DNA of 33,449 nucleotides. It comes from a virus. Position 1 is the stretch's first letter, and each line of letters opens with the position of its first letter. The notes beneath the pieces were generated by a model, which was not told the DNA's origin, made no database searches, and saw only the letters and a list, made by a program, of their open reading frames with translations. Where the stretch lies: the IMG/VR virus record IMGVR_UViG_3300018080_000404, positions 1 to 33,449 of that record; one strand, written 5' to 3'. Below, piece by piece: positions 16,261 to 22,499 of this stretch. The translations under genes and the position numbers were made by a program.

Positions 16261-16401
16261 AACGCGGGGAATTCCACGGTTTCCGAATTATTTTCGGAAT
16301 TCGGGCCAGTTTGGAGGGTTGCGGACTTGTATTGCAACCGATACCGGCTATACTTGGATCATGGCAAGCACAAACCCCCAAACGCAAAGGAACCAGACAT
16401 G
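16249..16401 (+). repeat. Promoter cassette, copy 1
   Basis: First of four related intergenic units. In order: CTCCCTGAAAC followed by GGGGAA, an AT-rich block (16285-16298) that here forms a TTCCGAA / TTCGGAA inverted repeat (16281-16299), GGAGGGTTGCGGACTTG, the promoter (TTGTAT 16327-16332, 16-nt spacer, TATACT 16349-16354), and a leader with AAAGGAACC before the ATG. This copy diverges most in the -35 and left half-site (CAACCG instead of TAGCCG). Confidence 0.75.
16327..16354 (+). promoter_or_regulatory. Cassette promoter 1
   Basis: TTGTAT, 16-nt spacer, TATACT. The right half of the operator-like repeat, CGGCTA (16345-16350), overlaps the -10; the left half is degenerate. Predicted transcript start near 16361, giving a leader of about 38 nt. 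Confidence 0.65.
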
Positions 16402-16860
16402 GCAACCTACCTGAAAGACCTGAGCGTGGCCTTGGAAGTGCCGGAACGGCAAGTGCTGGCCTGCATCGCCAACTCCTTGGGGGCTGGCCCCTACGTGACG
16501 CCGGATATGGCGGACCACCTGGGGGCGGATTGGGTGATCGACGAGGCCCTGCCCTGGGCGGTGGAGCACGCCCCGAACGCGGACAAGGCCAAGCAAGCGG
16601 ACCAGCTACGGGCCAAGCTGGCGGCGGCCCGTGCGGGCGACACCTGGGCGGTGTGCCGTGGCAAGCTGGCCCACCCGGGCATCACCTGGACGGTGGTGGC
16701 CACGGGCCTGGACGCCAAGGCGGCGGAGGCCCAGGTGCTTGACATGCGGCGGGACGGCAGCCTTGTGACCATGATGGCGATGGGCGAAGTGGCTGCCCGG
16801 ACTGGCGGTGCCTGCGATACCTTTACACTACGGCCCGGCGACGCGGACCTGGAGGACTGA
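16399..16860 (+). CDS. Hypothetical protein, first gene of the cassette regulon
   Basis: 153 aa; not recognised. The ATG follows AAAGGAA in the cassette leader. It starts with a short helical region, then a helical Ala-rich middle and a beta-rich C-terminal part (ITWTVVATGL...GSLVTMMAMGEVAARTGGACDTFTL). Two Cys only, so no metal site. Codons are very uniform (nearly all G/C-ending), as in the other cassette genes, suggesting high expression. It is followed after 3 nt by a small zinc protein, with which it forms a two-gene unit. Confidence 0.65.
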   Translation: MATYLKDLSVALEVPERQVLACIANSLGAGPYVTPDMADHLGADWVIDEALPWAVEHAPNADKAKQADQLRAKLAAARAGDTWAVCRGKLAHPGITWTVVATGLDAKAAEAQVLDMRRDGSLVTMMAMGEVAARTGGACDTFTLRPGDADLED

Positions 16861-16863
16861 ACT

Positions 16864-17148
16864 GTGCCCGATCCTACCCTCACCCTTGTGGAGCTTGTGC
16901 GGCTCCGTGCGGCCACCGAGGCCCAGCTACGGGAGCCGGGTGCCGACCTGGACTACCTGAACGACGTGCTGGCGGAGGTGGACGCGGTGCTGGCCCTGCC
17001 CCGGCTGTGCCGACACTGTGGGCGGCCGGTGATGGCCTGCCCGGACCCGGCGTGCGACTACCACCACGCTCGGCCCGGTGGGCTGGCGGACTACCCCAAG
17101 GACTGCAAGGCGGACCTGGAGCTGGCCGACCTGGAGCCGGAGCTATGA
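16864..17148 (+). CDS. Small zinc-binding hypothetical protein
   Basis: 94 aa from a GTG three bases after the previous stop, with GGAGG in the preceding gene's end. The N-terminal half is a helical hairpin (LVELVRLRAATEAQL...LNDVLAEVDAVL); the C-terminal half has CRHCGRPV, then CPDPAC and DYHH, enough Cys and His for one zinc site. The tail is acidic. A protein- or nucleic-acid-binding adaptor is likely, but no family is recognised. A strong terminator follows 46 nt after the stop. Confidence 0.6.
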   Translation: MPDPTLTLVELVRLRAATEAQLREPGADLDYLNDVLAEVDAVLALPRLCRHCGRPVMACPDPACDYHHARPGGLADYPKDCKADLELADLEPEL

Positions 17149-17396
17149 CCGAACACGTGCTGACATCCGTGCGTTGCGGGTGTGCTTGCCACCTGGGGCG
17201 GGCTGGGGCAACCCGGCTCGCCCCTTTTTCAGAAAAAAGATTTCCCCTGAAACCCGGGGGAAAGTGGACTTCCCAGAAGTATTTTCGGAATTCGGGCGAA
17301 TTGGAGGGGTTGCGGACTTGCACGGTAGCCGATACCGGCTATACTTGGGGCAGTGGTGGCAAGCAAACCCCAAACGACAAGGAGCCAAGACAATGA
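17145..17396 (+). CDS. Possible small ORF running through the terminator
   Basis: 83 aa if real. The ATG overlaps the previous stop (ATGA). The first part encodes a short Cys-containing peptide (CGCACH); after that the frame crosses the GNRA-loop terminator at 17195-17229 and the whole second promoter cassette, ending just past the next start codon. Only the N-terminal part could be functional, since the transcript should end before the stop codon. Probably not a gene. Confidence 0.15.
   Translation: MTEHVLTSVRCGCACHLGRAGATRLAPFSEKRFPLKPGGKWTSQKYFRNSGELEGLRTCTVADTGYTWGSGGKQTPNDKEPRQ
17195..17229 (+). terminator. Strong intrinsic terminator with GCAA tetraloop
   Basis: A 13-bp stem (17195-17207 with 17212-17224, two G-U pairs) closed by a GCAA loop and followed by five T (17225-17229), then AGAAAAAAGA. 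It ends the 16399-17148 unit and insulates it from the next cassette promoter. Confidence 0.88.
17239..17395 (+). repeat. Promoter cassette, copy 2
   Basis: Same order as copy 1: TTTCCCCTGAAACCC with a complementary GGGGGAAA that can form a hairpin, the AT-rich ATTTTCGGAATTCGGG block, TTGGAGGGGTTGCGGACTTG, the promoter, then a leader with AAGGAGCC before ATG 17393. It lies directly behind the terminator at 17195-17229. Confidence 0.8.
17318..17345 (+). promoter_or_regulatory. Cassette promoter 2 with operator-like repeat
   Basis: TTGCAC (17318-17323), 16-nt spacer, TATACT (17340-17345). TAGCCG (17326-17331), ATAC, CGGCTA (17336-17341) is an inverted repeat between the boxes, a typical place for a repressor to block polymerase. 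Confidence 0.75.
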
Positions 17397-18667
17397 CTAC
17401 GACTTGCAAGAAATGCCACGGGCGTGACGGCCGGACGATGGAGGCCAAGGGACAGACCTTTGTGAGCCCCTACACGAACGGCGACGCGGTGCGGCGGCTG
17501 GCCGAGGCCGTTGCGGACGGCCGGGTGAAAAGCGACTTTGCCCGGGAGCTGGTTGAAAAGTGGGCACGCTACAACCGCCTGAGCGACGCTCAGTGGGTGT
17601 GGATTCACAAGCTCGTACACGACCGCCTGGACCACCCCTACGACCCCAGCGAGCGGGCTGTGGACCTGGGCGTGGACGGGCTGGCGGGCATCACTGGATG
17701 CTTTGCCACGGCGGGCAAGGCCCTGAAGCACCCCCGGCTCCGGTTTGAGCTGGAAAGCGGCGTGACGGTGGTGTGCAAGGTGGCGGGTGCCCGGAGCCGG
17801 TATGCTGGCGACATCCACGTTACGGACGACAAGGAGTACGGGGCGAACGCCTACTTTGGACGGATTGGCAAGGACGGCCGATTTTACCCCGGGCGGAACG
17901 CCACCGACGAGATTGTGGCCTTCCTGAAGCGGTTTGCGGCCGACCCGGCTGGCATGGCCATCGAGTACGGCAAGCGGACGGGCCGGTGCTGCTTCTGCGG
18001 GCGGGAGCTGAAGCACGGGGAACTCGGGTACGGCCCCCAGTGTGCCAAGAACTGGGGCCTGCCCTGGACCGAGAAGCTGGCCAAGGACAGCCGGGTGGTG
18101 GACCCGGTGCCGGTGGTGGGCATGGTGACCCCGAAGGCGGACCCGGCCCCCAAGACGGACCCCAGCCCCACCGATGACGCCCCCAAGGCGGACCCCGTTA
18201 CGGAGGAGCACACGGAGGGCACCTACACGAAGTTCAAGGTGCGGGTGTACGCGGCCGGGACCATGAAGCCCCTCACGACGATGGACTACTACGCCACGGC
18301 GGACGCCTTTGGCAAAGCCTGGGCGAAGCGGACGGCCAAGTACCCGGAGGCCGTGATCCTGAGCTATGGCCTGACGGACGAGGGGTGGGTGCCCTACTGG
18401 GGCCAGAACACGGACGCGGCTGGCGTGGAGCACAAGCCGGAACCGGCCCGCAAGAGCAGCCCCAAGCCCCGGCGGAACCTGATCCGCATCGAGGTGCGAC
18501 GCCGGGACGTGCCGGGCGGCGGGTACGTGGCCACGGTGGTGAGTGGCCAGTTGCACGAAGACAAGAACTGGGCGGCCGGTGCAAACCGTGCCCAGGCCCT
18601 TGCGACGCTTGGAGCCCACCTGAACATGGAGGGGGTGAAGGGCGACGTGGAAGTGGTGGACGTTTGA
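17393..18667 (+). CDS. DUF6011-like zinc protein with extra C-terminal domains
   Basis: 424 aa from ATG 17393 after AAGGAG. The N-terminus has a CKKC pair (C5, C8). LSDAQWVWIHKLV and the following FELESGVTVVCKVAG...YFGRIGKDGRF region lead to GRCCFCGRELKHGELGYGPQCA, the signature of DUF6011, a small zinc domain common in phage proteins. After a Pro/Asp/Lys-rich linker come two short alpha/beta domains (about 285-345 and 365-424). A nucleic-acid-binding role is usual for such zinc domains but is not proven. It is a single-gene unit under cassette promoter 2. A copy of the 16-bp palindrome begins at the base after the stop. Confidence 0.7.
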   Translation: MTTTCKKCHGRDGRTMEAKGQTFVSPYTNGDAVRRLAEAVADGRVKSDFARELVEKWARYNRLSDAQWVWIHKLVHDRLDHPYDPSERAVDLGVDGLAGITGCFATAGKALKHPRLRFELESGVTVVCKVAGARSRYAGDIHVTDDKEYGANAYFGRIGKDGRFYPGRNATDEIVAFLKRFAADPAGMAIEYGKRTGRCCFCGRELKHGELGYGPQCAKNWGLPWTEKLAKDSRVVDPVPVVGMVTPKADPAPKTDPSPTDDAPKADPVTEEHTEGTYTKFKVRVYAAGTMKPLTTMDYYATADAFGKAWAKRTAKYPEAVILSYGLTDEGWVPYWGQNTDAAGVEHKPEPARKSSPKPRRNLIRIEVRRRDVPGGGYVATVVSGQLHEDKNWAAGANRAQALATLGAHLNMEGVKGDVEVVDV

Positions 18668-18683
18668 CCGCACACGTGTGCGG
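18668..18683. repeat. Copy 4 of the CCGCACACGTGTGCGG palindrome
   Basis: Perfect copy starting exactly after the TGA of the DUF6011-like gene. With the preceding TTGA it shares a 20-bp identity with copy 5, which also follows directly on a stop codon. Confidence 0.9.
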
Positions 18684-18685
18684 GG

Positions 18686-18723
18686 CCTGGGAGTTGCCAC
18701 GGTGGCGGCTCCCAGGCTATACT
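18686..18723 (+). promoter_or_regulatory. Promoter embedded in a 31-bp interrupted palindrome
   Basis: TTGCCA (18694-18699), 18-nt spacer, TATACT (18718-18723). CCTGGGAG (18686-18693) pairs with CTCCCAGG (18709-18716), and inside it GCCAC pairs with GTGGC around a single central G. The palindrome covers the -35 and ends one base before the -10, so it is probably an operator; it could also act as a hairpin for the gene upstream, but there is no T-tract. Confidence 0.65.
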
Positions 18724-18733
18724 ACCTGAAACC

Positions 18734-18757
18734 GGCCCCAGGCCGACACCTGGGGCC
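18734..18757 (+). promoter_or_regulatory. 5'-UTR hairpin
   Basis: GGCCCCAGG (18734-18742) and CCTGGGGCC (18749-18757) form a perfect 9-bp stem with a 6-nt loop in the leader, ending before AAAGGAG (18766-18772). Likely an mRNA-stabilising structure. Confidence 0.5.
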
Positions 18758-18778
18758 ACTAGGCAAAGGAGCCTTGAC

Positions 18779-20071
18779 ATGAGTACGACAACGACCAGCG
18801 GCAACGTGACGGTGACCCTGAACCCCAGCGTGGCGGCCCGGCTGGAAGACCTGGGCGGCCCGTTCATGGACGCGGCGGGCAAGCGGCGGGCCACGACCGT
18901 GGAACTGGCCCCGGACGTGGCGGCCAAGGTGCTGCCAGAGATCGAAGCCCGACGCGAGGAGGCGGCCGGGCAGTACGAGGCGACCAAGGATAGGAAGTTG
19001 GACAGGCTGGCCCGGGGCTTGCACAAGCTGGCCCAGGCCATTGTATCCCAAGTGACAGCCCCGGACGCCGGGGCGGAACCTGAACTGGAGGACGACATGA
19101 GTAAGGACAAGGACACCGACAAAGCGACTACCCCCGAGGCCCCGGCCCCGGAGGCGGAAGCGGCAACGGCCACCGCAACGGCGGAGGCCCCGGCGGCCGA
19201 TCCGACCGAGGTGGTTTCGCCCGAGGCCACCGGCCCCGGGACGGAGCTTGTGATCCCGGAGGGGCGTGCCCTGGACATCTGGGCGGACAGCGACGCGGCC
19301 TTTGTGCCCGCCCTGAAGCGGGACATGCCCCCGGAGGTGCGGCGGGAAACCGTGCGGGACCTCTGCCACAAGGCCACGATGGCGGACGACCGCCTGCAAC
19401 TCGTGGCGGGTGAGTTGCTGTACGAGGTCCACCGGAACCACTACTGGAAGGAGTGGACCAAGCCGAACGACCAGGGCGAAGCCACCGCCTTCGCAGACTT
19501 CGACGACTACTGCGAAAACGAGCTGGGGATGCGGCGGCGGAAGGCCGAATACCTGATCGGGGTGTACGCGAAGTTCGTGGTGGAGCTGGACCTCCCCAAG
19601 GAACTGCTCCGCGACCTGGAGTGGACCAAGGCCCGGGAGCTGATTACCGTTATCACGGCCGACAACGCGGAGGAGTTGCTGGGCAAGATCAAGGGCATGA
19701 CCTACAAAGATGTCCGCGACATGGTGCGGGCCATGCGGGGCGGCGGCACGGCCGGGGAAACCGACGCGGAGAAGATGGTGACCCTGACCTTCCGGTTGCA
19801 CCCGGATCAGGCGGAAAACGTGAACCGGGCTATCGAGATCGCCCAGGGCATGGCCAAGAGCGACAAGACCGGGCACGCCCTGGACCTGATCTGCCTGGAC
19901 TTTGTGGGCAGTGCGGCGGGTGCCACCCCGGACGCGGCTCTGGTGAGCCTGGGCGTGCTCATCAAGCACGTGGAGCGGGCCTACGGTGTGGAGCTGGAGG
20001 TCAAGAGCGTGGACGAGGCCCGCTACGACAGCGGCAAGGCGGAGGAAGCCCCGGCGGCGGCCAAGGAGTAG
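18779..20071 (+). CDS. Large hypothetical protein with possible internal start
   Basis: 430 aa. Part 1 (1-106): Ala/Glu-rich helical domain. Part 2 (107-170): Ala/Pro/Thr/Glu-rich disordered linker. Part 3 (about 175-430): helical domain with FADFDDYCENELGMRRRKAEYLIGVY-like and WTKARELITVITADNAEELL segments, which recall HTH-containing phage/plasmid proteins that scan or bind DNA, then an alpha/beta tail. I do not recognise a named family. An in-frame ATG at 19097, with GGAGG 7 nt upstream, could start a shorter 324-aa product. The main start has AAAGGAG. Expressed from its own promoter within the cassette block. Confidence 0.65.
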   Translation: MSTTTTSGNVTVTLNPSVAARLEDLGGPFMDAAGKRRATTVELAPDVAAKVLPEIEARREEAAGQYEATKDRKLDRLARGLHKLAQAIVSQVTAPDAGAEPELEDDMSKDKDTDKATTPEAPAPEAEAATATATAEAPAADPTEVVSPEATGPGTELVIPEGRALDIWADSDAAFVPALKRDMPPEVRRETVRDLCHKATMADDRLQLVAGELLYEVHRNHYWKEWTKPNDQGEATAFADFDDYCENELGMRRRKAEYLIGVYAKFVVELDLPKELLRDLEWTKARELITVITADNAEELLGKIKGMTYKDVRDMVRAMRGGGTAGETDAEKMVTLTFRLHPDQAENVNRAIEIAQGMAKSDKTGHALDLICLDFVGSAAGATPDAALVSLGVLIKHVERAYGVELEVKSVDEARYDSGKAEEAPAAAKE

Positions 20072-20103
20072 GCGGCCCCGGCGGCATGGCGTGACAAGCC
20101 CCT

Positions 20104-20135
20104 GGGGGCTGCCTGGGCGTACCTGGGCAGCCCCC
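20104..20135 (+). terminator. Hairpin after the 430-aa protein gene
   Basis: GGGGGCTGCC (20104-20113) and GGCAGCCCCC (20126-20135) form a perfect 10-bp stem with a 12-nt loop. The tail GGCTCGTTTC is only weakly T-rich, so termination is probably partial and may let some transcription reach the SWIM gene, which has no clear promoter of its own. Confidence 0.55.
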
Positions 20136-20159
20136 GGCTCGTTTCATGGAGGTGTACCG

Positions 20160-20675
20160 ATGGCAGTGACAGCGGCGGACGTGGCGGCCCAGGTGGGCGG
20201 ATACGTGGGCTGGCCCGTCTACTTGGAGCACAAGGGCGACCACGAATGGCACCTGGACAAGTACAAAGGCCCAGGTGGCGGCCAGCGGACCCGCTACTTG
20301 CTCACGCCTACGGATGGACGTGTGCGGTGCTCCTGCCTGGGCTGGATGAAATATGGGGACTGCAAGCACCTCCGGGCCTTGCGGGCGGACTGGGCGTGGG
20401 TCAAGGATGGCGGGGTGGTGCCGGAGTACGTGCAAGCCTACCTCCCGGAGCTTGTGCTGGGCCTGGACTTGGAGGGCGGGATTAGCATGGCCCGGGCAGC
20501 GTGTGAAGCCCTGGACCAATCGGAGCCCTTGGACTACATCGGAAGCGTGACCTTGCCCTTGCTCCCGGACAGCCCGGTGGGCCTGGAAACCGCCTGGGCA
20601 GTTCACCGTTTCCCAGACGGCCGGGGCCTTGCGGTGGTGCTGGCGGCAGAAAACGTCGAATTTTCTTCTCCCTGA
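20160..20675 (+). CDS. SWIM zinc-finger protein
   Basis: 171 aa, ATG after GGAGGTGTACCG. C57, C59, C68 and H70 in RCSCLGWMKYGDCKHL are the CxC-x8-CxH signature of SWIM domains, which bind DNA or proteins. The residues before it (WHLDKYKG...TRYLL) match the usual strand preceding a SWIM finger. The C-terminal 90 residues are alpha/beta and unknown. The next gene starts with a second SWIM finger of the same spacing, fused to a MoxR ATPase, so the two probably share a partner or target. The last residues (EFSSP) and the stop come from the promoter cassette that follows. Confidence 0.75.
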   Translation: MAVTAADVAAQVGGYVGWPVYLEHKGDHEWHLDKYKGPGGGQRTRYLLTPTDGRVRCSCLGWMKYGDCKHLRALRADWAWVKDGGVVPEYVQAYLPELVLGLDLEGGISMARAACEALDQSEPLDYIGSVTLPLLPDSPVGLETAWAVHRFPDGRGLAVVLAAENVEFSSP

Positions 20676-20827
20676 AACAGGGGGAAAACTGGAGGTTCTG
20701 AATTATTTCGGGAAATCGGGTCGAATTGTGCTGGGCTGGAGTTGCACGGTAGCCGATACCGGCTATACTTGGGGTAGTGGGTGGCAAGCACCCGACACGC
20801 AACCCGAACCAAAGGAGCCAAACGATG
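20662..20827 (+). repeat. Promoter cassette, copy 3
   Basis: TTCTCCCTGAAACAGGGGGAAAA opens the unit and holds the stop codon of the SWIM gene; then GAATTATTTCGGG (from 20700), CGAATTG, the promoter and a leader with AAAGGAGCC before ATG 20825. Slightly longer between the AT block and the -35 than copies 1, 2 and 4. Confidence 0.8.
20742..20769 (+). promoter_or_regulatory. Cassette promoter 3 with operator-like repeat
   Basis: TTGCAC (20742-20747), 16-nt spacer, TATACT (20764-20769); TAGCCG (20750-20755) / CGGCTA (20760-20765) inverted repeat, identical to copies 2 and 4. Confidence 0.75.
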
Positions 20828-22324
20828 ACACACAAGCCGGACCTGACCAAAGAGATGCGGAAGCCTTTGTTGCTGGCCTTCCGTACCGGAGACAAGAGCT
20901 ACCGCTTCTTCCAGATCGTGGGCTGGAAAGCCCGTGCGGAGTTTGCGGCCGACCATAGCGACGACGCTGGGCGGTACGTGTGCGACTGTGTACGGTTCAA
21001 GATCGAAAGCCGGTGCGAGCACGTTGAACTCCTGGACGCGGACGTGCGGGAGCGGGTGTACGGTGCCACGGACTGGCGGGACGAGGGCGGGATTATCCCC
21101 TGGGCCACGGACGAGCCCTTTGCCCACGTGCTTGTGGTGGACCAGGAAACGAACCGGGCGGGCGTGATGGACGACGACCTGGGCGACCTGAGCCTGGAGC
21201 GGCTGTGCTGGCACCTGACCCAGCCGGGCGAAACCTCCACGGCAAAGGGCAAGCTGAACCCCCGACGCATCTTTGCCGAGGTTCAGGCCAGCGAGGCGGG
21301 TGGCCTCACGATCAATCACCCGGACGTGGCCAAGGCGGGCAAGCGGGTGGCCCCCATCACCCCGGTGGACGCTGGGGAGGACGAGGACCTGGGCGACCCC
21401 CTGGAGGCCATGAAGGACGCCGACGAGGTGGAGCCGGAGGAGGCCAAGCCTACCCCGGCGGCCAAGGCCAAGGCGGAGCCGGGCCTGCCTGCCTGGAAGA
21501 AGGTGAAGCGGCCGAACTCCAAGGACTTCTACGTGAAGCCGGAGGTGTGGGAGGCCCTGCAATACGCCCTCCACACGGGCGAGAACATCATGCTGATCGG
21601 CCCCAGTGGATCGGGCAAGAGTGAGGTGTGCTACCTCGCGGCCAAGGCGGCGGGCCTGCCCCTGGAAGCCTTCAATATGGGAGCCACCACGGAGCCCCGG
21701 CTGACCCTGATCGGTGCCACCCACTTCAGCAAGGACGAGGGCACGTGGTTCAGCGAAAGCCGGTTTGTGCGATCCGTGAAGCGGGACGCCGGTGCCTGCC
21801 TCCTGGACGAGGTGACCCGGGCCAGCCTGGACGCGGGCAACATCCTGCTCCCGTTGCTGGACCGACAGGGCTACTTGCCCCTGGACGAGGGCGAGGGCAG
21901 CCCGGTGATCCATCGCGGGGCCAAGGTTTGCATGATGGCGACCGCGAACGTGGGCATGACCTACACGGGCACCACCGCGATGGACACGGCCTTGAAGCAA
22001 CGGTTCGGGACCATTATTGCGATGGACTACCCCCCGGCCGAAAACGAGGTGCGGGTGCTGATGGGGCGGTGCCCTGGGCTGGAGTTGCGGTACGCCCAGC
22101 GGCTAGTGAACATCGCCACGGACCAGCGACGCCTTGCCCGGGCCGAGGAGCAGTTTCAGGAGGAAATCAGTACCCGGATGCTGATTAGTGCTGGCGAGAA
22201 GATTGCGGCTGGCATGGACTTCAAGGTGGCCTGCGAGTTTGCGATTGTGAACTTTTTCAGCGAGGAGGGCGGGGACGCCAGCGAGCGGACCCAGGTGCGG
22301 CAGATTATCCAGAAGGCGGGTTGA
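20825..22324 (+). CDS. MoxR/CobS-like AAA+ ATPase with N-terminal SWIM finger
   Basis: 499 aa. N-terminal SWIM finger: C53, C55, C64, H66 (CDCVRFKIESRCEH). An acidic/Ala-rich linker (about 180-222) follows, then the AAA+ core: Walker A GPSGSGKS (259-266), Walker B ACLLDEV (D328, E329), sensor 1 region TANVG (N375), arginine finger region KQRFGT (R393). The core fits MoxR/CobS-type ATPases, which act as chaperones on protein complexes together with a von Willebrand A partner; that partner is the next gene. A SWIM-MoxR fusion is unusual and may recruit the machine to its target. Sole gene under cassette promoter 3; a palindrome begins right after its stop. Confidence 0.85.
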   Translation: MTHKPDLTKEMRKPLLLAFRTGDKSYRFFQIVGWKARAEFAADHSDDAGRYVCDCVRFKIESRCEHVELLDADVRERVYGATDWRDEGGIIPWATDEPFAHVLVVDQETNRAGVMDDDLGDLSLERLCWHLTQPGETSTAKGKLNPRRIFAEVQASEAGGLTINHPDVAKAGKRVAPITPVDAGEDEDLGDPLEAMKDADEVEPEEAKPTPAAKAKAEPGLPAWKKVKRPNSKDFYVKPEVWEALQYALHTGENIMLIGPSGSGKSEVCYLAAKAAGLPLEAFNMGATTEPRLTLIGATHFSKDEGTWFSESRFVRSVKRDAGACLLDEVTRASLDAGNILLPLLDRQGYLPLDEGEGSPVIHRGAKVCMMATANVGMTYTGTTAMDTALKQRFGTIIAMDYPPAENEVRVLMGRCPGLELRYAQRLVNIATDQRRLARAEEQFQEEISTRMLISAGEKIAAGMDFKVACEFAIVNFFSEEGGDASERTQVRQIIQKAG

Positions 22325-22340
22325 CCGCACACGTGTGCGG
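22325..22340. repeat. Copy 5 of the CCGCACACGTGTGCGG palindrome
   Basis: Perfect copy starting exactly after the TGA of the MoxR gene, the same arrangement as copy 4. Confidence 0.9.
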
Positions 22341-22385
22341 CGGGTGCCCGGCCCGGTGGCCTTGGCGGGCACCCTGGGCGGCCGA

Positions 22386-22499
22386 CGAATTATTTTCGGA
22401 AAAATGACCAGAATGGAGGTTTGCGGACTTGCACGGTAGCCGATACCGGCTATACTTGGGGCAGTGGTGGCAAACAAACCGCAAAGGAGCCAAGACATG
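22386..22499 (+). repeat. Promoter cassette, copy 4
   Basis: Lacks the CCCTGAAAC hairpin of copies 1-3 but keeps the AT-rich GAATTATTTTCGGA block (22387-22400), GGAGGTTTGCGGACTTG, the promoter and the leader with AAAGGAGCC before ATG 22497. The distance from the AT block to the -35 equals that of copies 1 and 2. Confidence 0.8.
22429..22456 (+). promoter_or_regulatory. Cassette promoter 4 with operator-like repeat
   Basis: TTGCAC (22429-22434), 16-nt spacer, TATACT (22451-22456); TAGCCG (22437-22442) / CGGCTA (22447-22452) inverted repeat between the boxes. Confidence 0.75.

Noticed and set aside
16361-16411. Mini-ORF with ATG exactly at the predicted start of cassette transcript 1
   Set aside because: Sixteen codons only, not kept in the other three cassettes.
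17339-18700. Long open frame on the minus strand (about 450 codons)
   Set aside because: It mirrors the DUF6011-like gene in a high-GC sequence, where the antisense frame often stays open; His/Arg/Pro/Val-rich translation, no ribosome site or promoter.
20603-22000. Long open frame on the minus strand opposite the MoxR gene
   Set aside because: Same reason: shadow of a strongly biased coding gene; it also runs through the cassette promoter in reverse.
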